A DNA stretch of 64,000 nucleotides from Aulosira sp. FACHB-615 (GCF_014698045.1 NZ_JACJSE010000030.1:1-64000); one strand, 5' to 3'. Shown: positions 35,247-44,385, counted from the stretch's first letter. Numbers and translations: made by a program. The notes: a model not told the origin generated them from the sequence alone.

Positions 35247-35289
35247 AGTCTGAAGTCTGAAGTCTGAAGTCTGAAGTCTGAAGTCTGAA
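35241..35289. repeat. Heptanucleotide tandem array (GTCTGAA)7
   Basis: Seven perfect GTCTGAA copies start within the last codons of murE and run into the intergenic region. Heptameric short tandem repeats (STRR) are a known feature of heterocystous cyanobacterial genomes. The remaining gap to 35540 is A+T-rich and has no other clear feature. Confidence 0.9.
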
Positions 35290-35540
35290 GATTACCAGGA
35301 TTTTACTGTTTCAATTAAAGTGCTGAGTAAATATACTAGTCGCTCTTTTATACAAGGCTTGTGAAATTCAGTTTCATCGGGATTGTCTTGTGTTTCCTGC
35401 TATAGACATTCTTTCAGACTTCAAACTTCATCCTTCATACTTTCTATCCAAATGTATTTTACATATTCTTTTTGTAAAAATACCTTACATAAAATTGGCA
35501 ATCAATGACATAATTATTTCTTCCTTGTTGTGCTTGACTC

Positions 35541-36956
35541 ATGAATGATTCTCTGCGTAAGGAGTTATCCATCTATCAGCTGGCTTTGGGAGTGGAAACA
35601 CCACCTCAACCATTGCCAAGCAATCCTGCTAGTTTGTTATCGCTGCTGAGGTCACACATTGATTTATTGATTGAACAACAAATTACGGCAACTTTTTGGG
35701 TTAAGTTACCACCGGGAAAAATTTGGCACGCAGAATTAAAGCGTTATCAATCTGCGATGAGTGCATCTGGCCTAATTAATATTTGTCGGATAGATAAAAT
35801 TAATGCTGGGGCAGAAAATCAGATTACAGATGAAACCAGCCCACAGCAACAAAATTGGGTACAGTTATTATCAAATTATCAACTACGGCGAGAATACTTT
35901 TTTATAGTATCCTCGCCGCGATTTTGTAGTTTAATTGTGGCGCGTCGTCCACGTAAAAGAAATCAAAACCGCCAAACTCATAAAGGCAAAACAGTTAAAA
36001 TTCCGTCATTACTGGCTGTGATGACAATGGAAGGCAGAATCATTCAGCAAGTTTTAGATGGTCTCAAACAAGTAGCTGTACCAGAATCATCGGCAGTTTT
36101 TCCGGCTGAGTTGATTTATCCCAGCACCATCGAACCTGCACTTATCAGTCAACTCATGGCCAAACAACTCCAGCGCCAAAATTCCATTCAACGTCAAATT
36201 AGTAATAAACGCATTGCCAAATTACGAGAACAAAATCAAAAACTCCAAAATAAAGAACAACTCAAAGATGATTATTTAAGTAGTGTGTGCCAAGAACTAC
36301 GGACACCTTTAACACACATGAAAACAGCATTGTCGTTGTTAAATTCACCTACGATTAAACCGCCACAGCGACAACGTTATTTACAAATGCTCAATACTCA
36401 GTGCGATCGCCAGAGTATACTAATCACTGGTTTACTGGATCTGGTCAACCTGGAACATAATTTAGAAACCACCAGCCTAGAACTAGTACGTCTTTCAGAT
36501 ATTGTCCCTGGCGTAGTTAGCACCTACCAGCCTGTAGCTCAAGAAAAAGGCATTATGCTCGCTTACACTGTACCAACAGAACTACCAGGGGTTTGGTGTG
36601 TGACTGGCGGACTCAAGCAAATAGTAATTAATTTGCTGCAAAACAGTATTAAGTTTACCCCCAAAGGTGGGCAAGTCTGGGTAAGAGCGCGTCTTCAAGC
36701 CGATTATGTCCAGTTAGAATTCCGCGATACAGGTATTGGCATTGCGGAAAGTGAAATTAGCAAAATCTTTGATTGCTTTTATCGAGTCCGTTCGGGAACT
36801 ACGGAAGATTTGAGTGGTGCTGGCTTAGGTTTAACAATTGTTAAGCGGTTATTGTGGCGCTGTGGAGGTTCTATTTCTGTCAGAAGTAAACTAGATGAAG
36901 GATCTACTTTTACAATCCAATTAGTTACAACTCGCAACAAAATCCCATTTAAATAA
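35541..36956 (+). CDS. Sensor histidine kinase-like protein lacking the phospho-accepting histidine
   Basis: A 471-residue protein. The N-terminal half (1-205) is a sensory region resembling cyanobacterial DICT-type domains (EYFFIVSSPRFCSLIVARRP near 118-137). A short coiled coil at 205-240 leads into the dimerisation/H-box region at 241-270. There the sequence is SSVCQELRTPL, with Gln251 (codon CAA, 36291-36293) where histidine is expected. The ATPase domain looks intact: N-box INLLQNSIKFTP (363-374), DTGIG (396-400) and GAGLGLT (426-432). It may be a pseudokinase or phosphatase/regulator. It starts a three-gene operon with the two small genes that follow. Confidence 0.85.
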   Translation: MNDSLRKELSIYQLALGVETPPQPLPSNPASLLSLLRSHIDLLIEQQITATFWVKLPPGKIWHAELKRYQSAMSASGLINICRIDKINAGAENQITDETSPQQQNWVQLLSNYQLRREYFFIVSSPRFCSLIVARRPRKRNQNRQTHKGKTVKIPSLLAVMTMEGRIIQQVLDGLKQVAVPESSAVFPAELIYPSTIEPALISQLMAKQLQRQNSIQRQISNKRIAKLREQNQKLQNKEQLKDDYLSSVCQELRTPLTHMKTALSLLNSPTIKPPQRQRYLQMLNTQCDRQSILITGLLDLVNLEHNLETTSLELVRLSDIVPGVVSTYQPVAQEKGIMLAYTVPTELPGVWCVTGGLKQIVINLLQNSIKFTPKGGQVWVRARLQADYVQLEFRDTGIGIAESEISKIFDCFYRVRSGTTEDLSGAGLGLTIVKRLLWRCGGSISVRSKLDEGSTFTIQLVTTRNKIPFK

Positions 36957-36961
36957 TTTCT

Positions 36962-37279
36962 ATGACTGAAGCCAAGTCTACTCGCACATTACGTCGGGGA
37001 AGAATCTTCCCGCAAATTCAGTGGACGGAGGAACAAAAATCTCAATGGAATGCTGAACGAGAAGCATTCAAACAACGCTGCAAATTTATTTTTGATCAGT
37101 TACAACCAGAATTAATTAGAACTCATTACAACTGGTATGTGGCAATTGAGCCAGAAAGTGGAGATTATTTTATTGATCAGGATGTATTGGTAGTTGCAAA
37201 AATAGCGCATGAAAAATACCCCAGTGCTAGATTGCACGTTTTCCGTATTAATGAAACTGGGATGTGCGGCAGAATATGA
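36962..37279 (+). CDS. Small conserved protein (DUF5678-like), operon with a retropepsin-like gene
   Basis: A 105-residue protein starting 5 bases after the kinase-like gene. The C-terminal half (HYNWYVAIEPESGDYFIDQD, about 55-74, followed by HEKYPSARLHVFRINETG) resembles the small DUF5678-type domain that often precedes aspartyl-protease-like genes in cyanobacteria. Its stop codon overlaps the next start (ATGA), so translation is coupled. The function is unknown. Confidence 0.7.
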   Translation: MTEAKSTRTLRRGRIFPQIQWTEEQKSQWNAEREAFKQRCKFIFDQLQPELIRTHYNWYVAIEPESGDYFIDQDVLVVAKIAHEKYPSARLHVFRINETGMCGRI

Positions 37280-37644
37280 TTTCTGGACACTTTGGTGATG
37301 AGGATGAGTTATTTTTTGAGATAGATTTAATAGCTGCTGATGGTTTAGAAATACCAGTAGATGCACTTTTTGATACGGGATTTTCTTGGTGGTTAGCAAT
37401 TAATAACCAGGATTTAGAAGCACTCAATTGGGTATATTTAGAACAACAAACCATGCTGACAGCCCAAGGAGAAGCAGAATTTGAGATTTATTTAGGAAAA
37501 GTGCGAATTGATCAAGAATATCTTGATATTCCTGTTCATGTGGGACAAGGATTAACCGAAATCTTACTAGGTCGTCAGTGGTTAAAAAATCGCAAATTAG
37601 TGGTGGATATGCCATCTCAAGTTTTAACACTGGGACAACAGTAG
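37276..37644 (+). CDS. Retropepsin-like aspartic protease-fold protein
   Basis: A 122-residue protein from ATG 37276, chosen because it forms an ATGA overlap with the previous stop (a GTG at 37264 is possible). The active-site-like motif DALFDTGFSWWLAI (about 32-45) has the D-T-G-x-S arrangement of clan AA aspartic proteases, and LLGRQWLKNRKLVVD near the end matches the second conserved block. Like retropepsins it would work as a dimer. Small stand-alone members are common in cyanobacteria, with unknown substrates. Confidence 0.75.
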   Translation: MISGHFGDEDELFFEIDLIAADGLEIPVDALFDTGFSWWLAINNQDLEALNWVYLEQQTMLTAQGEAEFEIYLGKVRIDQEYLDIPVHVGQGLTEILLGRQWLKNRKLVVDMPSQVLTLGQQ

Positions 37645-37646
37645 TC

Positions 37647-37763
37647 AGGACTTACGCAAAATCATGAAAAAACTAACCGCAAAGAGCGCATAGACACGAA
37701 GTGGCTTCCCGAAGGGTAGGACACGAAGTTAAGAGGATTTGAGAAGGTTCTTGCGTAAGTCCT
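37647..37763. repeat. MITE-like AGGACTTACGCAA element, copy A
   Basis: A 117-bp element bounded by perfect inverted AGGACTTACGCAA / TTGCGTAAGTCCT. The interior (AACCGCAAAGAGCGCATAGA and GGGTAGGACACGAAG) matches, in reverse orientation, the element at 50038-50155. A third element with the same ends but a different core is at 45965-46194. Confidence 0.8.
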
Positions 37764-37806
37764 AAGTAGTGATAAAAATGAGTGAGCTATCCGTAAAATA
37801 AGTTGA

Positions 37807-38793
37807 CTATTCCGGATACTCATGGGAGACAAAAGGGATATCCACAATTTCACCTTCAACTTCGCCGATTTTGACTTTTAAGCCCACACCGCCAGCTTTG
37901 GTACGAATGTACCCAAGTCCAAAGTAACCGTCACTGATTTCGGTATAACTTGTGAGTTTGCCGATTTTTTCATCTCCCAGGGCGATCGCACTGCCAATTT
38001 CAACTGGGGCGCTGAGGCGAATTCCCCAAAGATTTTGTTTAACACCTTTATAGGTATTTAACCGGGCGATAGTTTCTTGTCCGATGTAACAGCCTTTATT
38101 AAAGGATATCGTCTGCCATAAACCGACTTCTAGGGGATTGTAATCATCTGTGAGTTCTGCATCTGGGTTTGGTCTACCTTGGAGAATGCGTAAGGTTTCC
38201 CAAGCGCGATCGCTCAATTCTACAGCCCCAAATTCTAATATTTTCTGCCATACTTGCTGTTTCTCTGTAGCTGGCAAAATTAAGGTATATCCAGGCAATC
38301 CTAACCCACTCCCTACAGCGACAATCACCCCACCATCAACTAACAAGTGATTGCCGTCAGGTTGACCAATAATTGCCCCTGCACCTAATTTTTCCACAAT
38401 TGCATCGCTATCTGGCCCAATCAGGCTAAAGGTTGCAGTTTCTTCGGTGATGTCCGTTAACTCTACTTTATCGGCAAAAAAGATATAGCGGTCTAGCCAC
38501 TGCATCAAAAATTCTCGACGATTGGGCGAAACTAACAGCAGTACCGCATCTTCAAGAATGTATGCACTCACCAAGTCAATTGTCCGGGCTGTGGATGTCA
38601 CCATCACCGTTTCACAGCCTTGTCCTGGTTTGCGGCTTTGAAAATCGTTGGTACTTTGATTGTGTAAAAATCGGATGCGATCGCCATCTGCTACTCGGAT
38701 ACGTCCCCAAAAAGAGCGATCGCACACAGCCACCCCTGCTTTTGCGGCTTGGATAGCGATCGCGTCTTTACCGTCAATTGTTGATGCTGGCAT
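37807..38793 (-). CDS. ygfZ: Folate-binding YgfZ/CAF17-type iron-sulfur cluster protein
   Basis: A 328-residue GcvT-fold protein thought to help assemble or repair Fe-S clusters using a folate. The family-defining motif K-G-C-Y-x-G-Q-E is present at residues 233-240 with the conserved cysteine (Cys235), followed by TIARLNTYKGVKQNLWG. Length is normal for YgfZ. It stands alone on the minus strand. Confidence 0.93.
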   Translation of the reverse strand: MPASTIDGKDAIAIQAAKAGVAVCDRSFWGRIRVADGDRIRFLHNQSTNDFQSRKPGQGCETVMVTSTARTIDLVSAYILEDAVLLLVSPNRREFLMQWLDRYIFFADKVELTDITEETATFSLIGPDSDAIVEKLGAGAIIGQPDGNHLLVDGGVIVAVGSGLGLPGYTLILPATEKQQVWQKILEFGAVELSDRAWETLRILQGRPNPDAELTDDYNPLEVGLWQTISFNKGCYIGQETIARLNTYKGVKQNLWGIRLSAPVEIGSAIALGDEKIGKLTSYTEISDGYFGLGYIRTKAGGVGLKVKIGEVEGEIVDIPFVSHEYPE

Positions 38794-38936
38794 GGTAGTG
38801 AAGAACTGCTCTATTTAAAAGTTTACGCACTGGAAATCTTAGCAAATCCAGGTTTACCGCTTCAATGACTAAGCTCAATGACCTTGCCTATCATTGTGTA
38901 AATCCTGTTGATATTTGGGAAAATTTTGATTCAGTG

Positions 38937-41249
38937 TCAAGCCACTTTGGAAATCACGGATACACAGGTATGTACTAAGGGTAGGAGTGGCCCTAGTTGT
39001 TCTTGGCCGTTGACGGCTAAATCACTATGACATAAATAAACTTTCTCGGATACACGGGAGAGTAAGTCTGCCAAAATTCGCTGTAATCTTTCTTGTTCGC
39101 TAATTTTTTCATCTTCGGCTGTCCAAGATTCGCCTAACCTATCGCGCAAGAATAACGGCGCACCAAATAATGTCGCTGCACCACCTTTTGCCCACAATGG
39201 AGAACCAGCATCTAGCCAAAAATGCCAACGATGCGATCGCCGACTCGAACGATATTGGAAAATAGTTGCTAAGGTGACGGCTTTTCTCGACAAGCCAATA
39301 GGACGCAAGGGATAAGGATTGGCAGTAATCGTACCACGCCGCAACAATTGAATAAATTCAGCCAAGGTAGTGCTGAGTGCTGAGTGCTGAGAGGGGGTAG
39401 ACAAGGTAGAGGGGGTAGACAAGGTAGAAAGATTGCTCCCTTGTCCGCCTTGTCCGCCTTGTCCGCCTTGTCCCCCTTGTCTCCCTTCTCCCCCTACCTC
39501 CTGCCTCAACCTAGTATCAATTTCCCAATAATGTTGGGCAGTTTCCAGCAATTCCCGCAGGGCTGCCATTTGGTCATAAGGTGGGTTACTGTCTTTACAC
39601 AAAAAGTCTTGAATTGCCAGATACAACAGCGAAATCGGGCTAGGAATTAAACGCTGTTCTTGTTGCGATCGCTGTTTTTCAATCCACTGTAATATCTGAG
39701 TGTAAGCTGTGGTCGCAGCATAGCCAATTCTATCCCAGCGTTCAAAAGAGGTGACGGGTAATAAATTAGGTTTGTCGGGATGAGGTACAAAACAATAATC
39801 AGCAATTAACCCGGCACGTACCGGGTCGATGTGAGTGCTGAGTATGGAGTGCTGAGTAAATATTTCTCCCTTGTCTCCCCCCTCCCCCCTCTCTCCCCTC
39901 TCTCCCCTCTCCCCCTGCCTCCTACTCAACACCACCAACATCTCCGCCACCGCATCTCTATCTACCAAGCGTCCCAAGCCGGGATAAACGAGTGCCAGCA
40001 TGGTTAATAATGCCCGAATCATGGGTGAACTAATTAAGGGGCGTTGGTCGTTGAGTGATTCGACGGGGATGTTTTGCTTGGTGAGAATTTCGGTGATGGT
40101 GTAACGGGCGATCGCATCTAAACCAGGTGCGATGATGGCAATTTCTTCTGGTTGTATTCTTTCTGACTTAATCGCTTTGCCAATCACCTCGGCTGTGGTT
40201 CGCAATAGTTCAGCACGGGAGGTAGTTTGAATTGATTGGACTGTTGCAGGTAACTCTAACATCACCATTGGTTGAGTAATAAATTCTACCATTGGTCTAG
40301 CTAGGTTATCGGCTAAGGATGGGGCGACTGGTGTAAATAAAGTTTCTAAGCGACAATGCCTTGCCAACCCTTCCAAATAGTTGGGATCAGCCCCCAAACC
40401 CAAGCGTACAGCGCCATCAGGGTTGTAAGTAAATGCACCAGCAGCACCCTGCTGTAAAAGTGTTTCAAATAACTGTCGGGTTGCGGCTGGATAATCATCA
40501 ACATCATCAGCTAGTATGGCTTGATACCGTTGCCTGAGACGTTCTTGATAATGGCGATCGCTTAACAAGTGTTGCGTGTAGAGTTCAGTTATAATCCCAT
40601 AAGTGAGCAAGCCTCGCTCTAAACACCAGTTACGCCAATCTAGCAGCAAAGATGCTAAAAATTCCGGCTCTAGATTTACGCCGTTGTCCTCTAAACCGCT
40701 TTGTAAAACTTCAGCAATTCCTTCACAAGCCGTACCACTGTAGGCGGCTAGTTGCAACAAGTCCAAAATTCGTCGGACTAAACGGTATTCATTCACTCCA
40801 GCACGCCGCAGAATATCTGCATCGATTTGCTCACGCCAGAGTTTTGTAGCTAATTCCTGTTCAGTTTCTGGGCGCAATCTTACTGGAAATTGTGCCTTAA
40901 GATGCAGTAACTCAATGAGTAAAGGCCAAAATAAAATAACTTCATCTTGAAAAAAACCCAAGGGAGTTTTAGCACGAATGGGATATTTTCCTAAAGTTTT
41001 TGTAACAATTTTGTCAGACAATTCCCGACGATTGTCATCATTTGCTGCTAATACCAAAACTCCAGGTTCTGTTTGTTTTAAAACAAAAGGTTTTGAAAAG
41101 GAATTGTCAGATTTTTTTCCAGCTTTTTTAGTATAAAATAATCCCAAGTTGTGATTTTCTATTTGTAGCCAACGACAAAAATGTTCTACCAAACGAGTTG
41201 TCTTACCACTGCGGCTATTGCCGACAATCCAAACAGAATGTGAAACCAC
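38937..41249 (-). CDS. UvrD/AddB-like superfamily 1 ATPase with two in-frame repeat insertions
   Basis: A 770-residue protein. A P-loop GNSRSGKTT is at residues 10-18. AILADDVDDYP (244-254) takes the place of helicase motif II, and the IQPEEIAIIAPGLDAIARY region (about 365-383) resembles later helicase motifs of UvrD, AddB and RecC relatives. The C-terminal WLDAGSPLWAKGGAATLFGA and ILADLLSRVSEKVYLCHSDL blocks also fit AddB-like folds. Two low-complexity segments, 443-474 (GERGERGERGEGG) and 585-627 (QGGQGGQGGQ, then STLSTPSTLSTPS), look like intergenic repeat DNA captured in frame. A role in DNA repair or recombination is inferred; no nuclease motif was identified by eye. Confidence 0.7.
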   Translation of the reverse strand: MVSHSVWIVGNSRSGKTTRLVEHFCRWLQIENHNLGLFYTKKAGKKSDNSFSKPFVLKQTEPGVLVLAANDDNRRELSDKIVTKTLGKYPIRAKTPLGFFQDEVILFWPLLIELLHLKAQFPVRLRPETEQELATKLWREQIDADILRRAGVNEYRLVRRILDLLQLAAYSGTACEGIAEVLQSGLEDNGVNLEPEFLASLLLDWRNWCLERGLLTYGIITELYTQHLLSDRHYQERLRQRYQAILADDVDDYPAATRQLFETLLQQGAAGAFTYNPDGAVRLGLGADPNYLEGLARHCRLETLFTPVAPSLADNLARPMVEFITQPMVMLELPATVQSIQTTSRAELLRTTAEVIGKAIKSERIQPEEIAIIAPGLDAIARYTITEILTKQNIPVESLNDQRPLISSPMIRALLTMLALVYPGLGRLVDRDAVAEMLVVLSRRQGERGERGERGEGGDKGEIFTQHSILSTHIDPVRAGLIADYCFVPHPDKPNLLPVTSFERWDRIGYAATTAYTQILQWIEKQRSQQEQRLIPSPISLLYLAIQDFLCKDSNPPYDQMAALRELLETAQHYWEIDTRLRQEVGGEGRQGGQGGQGGQGGQGSNLSTLSTPSTLSTPSQHSALSTTLAEFIQLLRRGTITANPYPLRPIGLSRKAVTLATIFQYRSSRRSHRWHFWLDAGSPLWAKGGAATLFGAPLFLRDRLGESWTAEDEKISEQERLQRILADLLSRVSEKVYLCHSDLAVNGQEQLGPLLPLVHTCVSVISKVA
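39369..39497. repeat. In-frame minisatellite-like insertion in the UvrD/AddB-like gene
   Basis: Nine-base units CTTGTCCGC and AAGGTAGAG, plus GTGCTGAGTGCTGAG, run through the coding sequence without breaking the frame. The same kinds of units occur in non-coding gaps (for example 31965-32035 and 43110-43143). A smaller insertion of the same kind is at 39828-39923 (CTCTCCCCT units). Confidence 0.85.
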
Positions 41250-41337
41250 AAACTTTCTCCTTCTAGATTTGGTTAGTATATCTTGTGCGTTAACTTAGGG
41301 TTAAGAATCACTAGAAAAGGCTGGATAATTGCCTACA

Positions 41338-42666
41338 ATGAATAATTTCGCTTTTACCCAAAAAATTTACTCTTACTTACTAGCTGCTTACCGTTGGTAC
41401 TTATTAACGCCACAGCGTTCTCTTGATGAGGCTTATCAAGCAGCATTACAAATTAAATCCATCGAAGATGAGCATTTCAACGGTAAAAAAATAGATGCTG
41501 ACTCAAGCCAATACAGCAACAGCATGATGGATTATTTTGAGGCAGACCTTAAAAAACAATTAAAAATTGCGCGGATGCGCCTCACAGAATTTCGCGCCAG
41601 CCGTTGGTTTTCCAACGAATCTAATCAAAAAGCGGCACGAAAAACAGGTATAGAATATCCTAGTGCGGAGATAATTTTAGAAAAATTAAGATTTATTGAT
41701 GAAGTCATATCAAAATATACCGTACCTGATATTGAAACTAATTCTGTCATAGTTAATCAACCACAAATAGTCAAAGTTGCTGATGTTACTCCGCAAAAAT
41801 CACCCGCCCCATTAGCTCCACAATTACCAAATAAAAACCTAGAAACCAAACAAAAACCACGGCGGAAAGCTGATACAACAGGTGTATTGCCTCGCTCAAT
41901 TTTAGGAACTATTAGTCGTTTACAAGTCGAGTTAGACCCAAATTCTGAGCAGGATGTTGTTAAAAGCTTTCGGCAAGCTCAAAGAAGAACTATCATATCT
42001 ATCAGATTTATATTATTACTAATTATTGTACCTCTTTTAGCACATCAACTATCAAAAGCTTTGATTGTTGGGCCATTAATTCCCAATTTTAGACCAGCCG
42101 AAACAGCTAATGTCTTCCTAAACTTTGAAATGGAAGAAGAAGCTTTATCAGAGTTACAAAGATTTGAAGAAAGAATAAGATTTGAAAATTTAATTGGCAT
42201 TGCACCGCCTCTGAATCCAGAAGCAATAGAAGAGAAACTCAAAGAAAAAGCCGCAGAAATCGCAGAAGAATTTCGGGATGAAAGTGCAAATGCGATTAAA
42301 AATGTGTTTGCAGATATTTTCTCGGTAATTGCTTTTGTTTGGTTGCTGCTGGTGAGTAAGCAATCTATTGCCGTGCTGAAAGATTTCTTTGATAATCTTG
42401 TTTATGGTTTGAGTGATAGTGCCAAGGCATTTATTATCATTTTGTTTACTGATGTGTTTGTGGGATTCCACTCTCCCCACGGTTGGGAAGTAATTTTAGA
42501 AGGTGTATCGCGCCATTGGGGTTTACCAGCCAACCGCGATTTTATCTTTTTGTTTATTGCGACATTTCCAGTGATTTTAGACACGATTTTTAAATACTGG
42601 ATATTCCGTTATCTCAACCGGATTTCGCCTTCTGCTGTGGCGACTTATCGCAATATGAATGAGTAG
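41338..42666 (+). CDS. pxcA: Proton extrusion protein PxcA (CemA-like)
   Basis: A membrane protein of about 442 residues in the CemA/PxcA family, needed for light-induced proton extrusion and indirectly for inorganic carbon uptake. The N-terminal cytoplasmic part (RWYLLTPQRSLDEAYQAALQ, about 17-36) is characteristic. The C-terminal half has four hydrophobic segments with the conserved GFHSPHGWEVILEG loop (near residue 379) of CemA. ATG 41338 is preferred over the in-frame TTG at 41329. It pairs functionally with the CO2-uptake NDH-1 genes in this window, though they are unlinked. Confidence 0.92.
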   Translation: MNNFAFTQKIYSYLLAAYRWYLLTPQRSLDEAYQAALQIKSIEDEHFNGKKIDADSSQYSNSMMDYFEADLKKQLKIARMRLTEFRASRWFSNESNQKAARKTGIEYPSAEIILEKLRFIDEVISKYTVPDIETNSVIVNQPQIVKVADVTPQKSPAPLAPQLPNKNLETKQKPRRKADTTGVLPRSILGTISRLQVELDPNSEQDVVKSFRQAQRRTIISIRFILLLIIVPLLAHQLSKALIVGPLIPNFRPAETANVFLNFEMEEEALSELQRFEERIRFENLIGIAPPLNPEAIEEKLKEKAAEIAEEFRDESANAIKNVFADIFSVIAFVWLLLVSKQSIAVLKDFFDNLVYGLSDSAKAFIIILFTDVFVGFHSPHGWEVILEGVSRHWGLPANRDFIFLFIATFPVILDTIFKYWIFRYLNRISPSAVATYRNMNE

Positions 42667-42708
42667 TTTAAGAGGGAATTGGGAGTAGGGAGTAGGAGGT
42701 AGGGGGCT

Positions 42709-43110
42709 GCGGTGTACACACAAATCCTCTGATCCCCCTAAATCCCCCTTAAAAAGGGGGACTTTGAGATATTTTCCCCCCTTTTGAAGCTACGGTGTAC
42801 ACACAAGTAGTAACTGCAAGGGTTTTAGGCGTTATAGACCCCTTAAACTATTGTCATTACGAGCGCAGCGATAGCGGAGCGAAGTAATCGCATAATCCCG
42901 TAATTCTTGCGATTGCTACCCTGCGGGAAGTCTTACGCCTACGTCGTTCCTCCTCGCAATGACAGGCTTCTAGAACGATCTCAAAACCGGAAACTAGACG
43001 ACGAAACCAAACGTTGGGTAGGATTTCAAGACCTGTGTGTACACCGTAGCCTTTTGAAGGGGGGATCGAAACACTACTAGGGAACTTTATAAGACTTGTG
43101 TGTACACCGA
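42709..43110. repeat. Nested inverted-repeat region with CGGTGTACACACAA ends
   Basis: Two inverted pairs of a motif containing the palindrome TGTGTACACA enclose about 400 bp: the outer pair at 42709-42726 and 43093-43110, the inner pair at 42789-42807 and 43033-43050. Inside lies a hairpin-forming 42853-42964 segment (GTCATTACGAGCGCAGCG to CTCGCAATGAC) that is also present at 58443-58590, and half of the CCCCCTTAAAAAGGGGG hairpin found complete at 53436-53511. A fifth single motif is at 62298-62314. No protein-coding gene is supported in this gap. Confidence 0.8.
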
Positions 43111-43143
43111 AGGGAGTAGGGGGAGAAGGGAGACAAGGGAGAA

Positions 43144-44385
43144 ATGTTTGTAAATCATTTAGGATTGCTATACAAACTAGCCACTTTCCTTACCCCACCA
43201 ATCATTATTTTGAGTGTTTTGGTGGGGACGCAACCATTAGGATTTCGAGAACTGAGTTCGGCGGTATGTCGCATCAAAAAATGGTATGTACCAGATGCTT
43301 TAGAAAACCAGCAATCAGTTTTGATTGAACGATCGCCTGTGGGGTGTTGTCAAGATGACCTATCTTGTTTTGATGAATTAGCAGATAAAAAAGCTTTAAT
43401 TACTTCTATTGACCGCAGTTTACAATATTTGCAAACTTCACGGGCGATCGCAGCTTATCAAAAATATCCCGTCACCGGAATTACACGCAATCGCGTCATC
43501 AAAAGTTTAACCAGATTCCGCGAACTGCTTTTAAAATCAAACTCTGCCAAAGAATTACACCAAGCCATTGAAAAAGAGTTTGTGTATTATCAATCTGTCG
43601 GCAAAGACCAAAAAGGTACAGTTTTATTTACCGCTTATTATGAACCACTGTATCTGGCTAGTCGCACTCCCACAGATGAATTTCGCTATCCCGTTTATCG
43701 ATTACCTCCCGATATCAATTCTTGGCCGCAGCCCCATCCTACCCGTTTAGAATTGGAAGGTGCTGATGGTTTACAAGGGACAAAAGGCAAATTACGGGGA
43801 TTAGAGTTATTTTGGTTCCGCGATCGCTTAGAACCATATATGATTCAAATTCAGGGTTCAGCGCGACTACAATTAACCGATGGTACTGATACAACAATCG
43901 GTTATGCAGGTAATACAGGTTACAACTATAAAAGTATTGGTCGAGAACTAGCCAACGATGGCAAATTGCCCTTACAGGGAATGACAATGCCCATTATCCT
44001 CGACTATTTCCAACAGCATCCCCCAGAATTAAATATCTATATCCCCCGTGATCCCAGTTTTGTGTTTTTTCAAGAAAACCACGGCGCACCAGCCCAAGGT
44101 TCAATTAATGTACCACTCACCGCAGAACGTTCCATCGCTACAGATAAGTCTCTCATGCCACCTGGGGCTTTAGCTTTGATTCGCGCTCCTTTTCCCTTTG
44201 TCCAAGCTAACGGCGAGATGGAACATCAGATTGTGAGCCGTTATGTGCTTGATCAAGATACAGGTGGAGCAATTAAAGGTGCCGGTAGAGTAGATTATTT
44301 TTTGGGGACGGGTAAAATCGCTGGAGAGCGTGCTGGTGTTACCGTTAGCAATGGGCAGTTGTATTACCTGTTACTCAAACCATAA
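43144..44385 (+). CDS. mltA: Membrane-bound lytic murein transglycosylase A
   Basis: A 413-residue peptidoglycan-cleaving enzyme. The N-terminus has a hydrophobic segment (about 12-31) serving as anchor or signal. The MltA barrel is recognisable from FTAYYEPLYLASRTPTDEFR (about 161-180), the central IQGSARLQLTDG (about 237-248), and the C-terminal 3D domain DQDTGGAIKGAGRVDYFLGT (about 371-390), which carries the catalytic aspartate region. A lipobox cysteine is not obvious. The gene begins only 33 bases after the nested repeat region, so its promoter probably lies within repeat DNA. Confidence 0.93.
   Translation: MFVNHLGLLYKLATFLTPPIIILSVLVGTQPLGFRELSSAVCRIKKWYVPDALENQQSVLIERSPVGCCQDDLSCFDELADKKALITSIDRSLQYLQTSRAIAAYQKYPVTGITRNRVIKSLTRFRELLLKSNSAKELHQAIEKEFVYYQSVGKDQKGTVLFTAYYEPLYLASRTPTDEFRYPVYRLPPDINSWPQPHPTRLELEGADGLQGTKGKLRGLELFWFRDRLEPYMIQIQGSARLQLTDGTDTTIGYAGNTGYNYKSIGRELANDGKLPLQGMTMPIILDYFQQHPPELNIYIPRDPSFVFFQENHGAPAQGSINVPLTAERSIATDKSLMPPGALALIRAPFPFVQANGEMEHQIVSRYVLDQDTGGAIKGAGRVDYFLGTGKIAGERAGVTVSNGQLYYLLLKP

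Noticed and set aside
39384..39650. 88-codon plus-strand frame of RGGRQGR and LSALSAL repeats
   Set aside because: It is the complement of the repeat insertion inside the UvrD/AddB-like gene.
43098..43328. 76-codon frame before mltA
   Set aside because: Begins in repeat DNA and then overlaps mltA in another frame.
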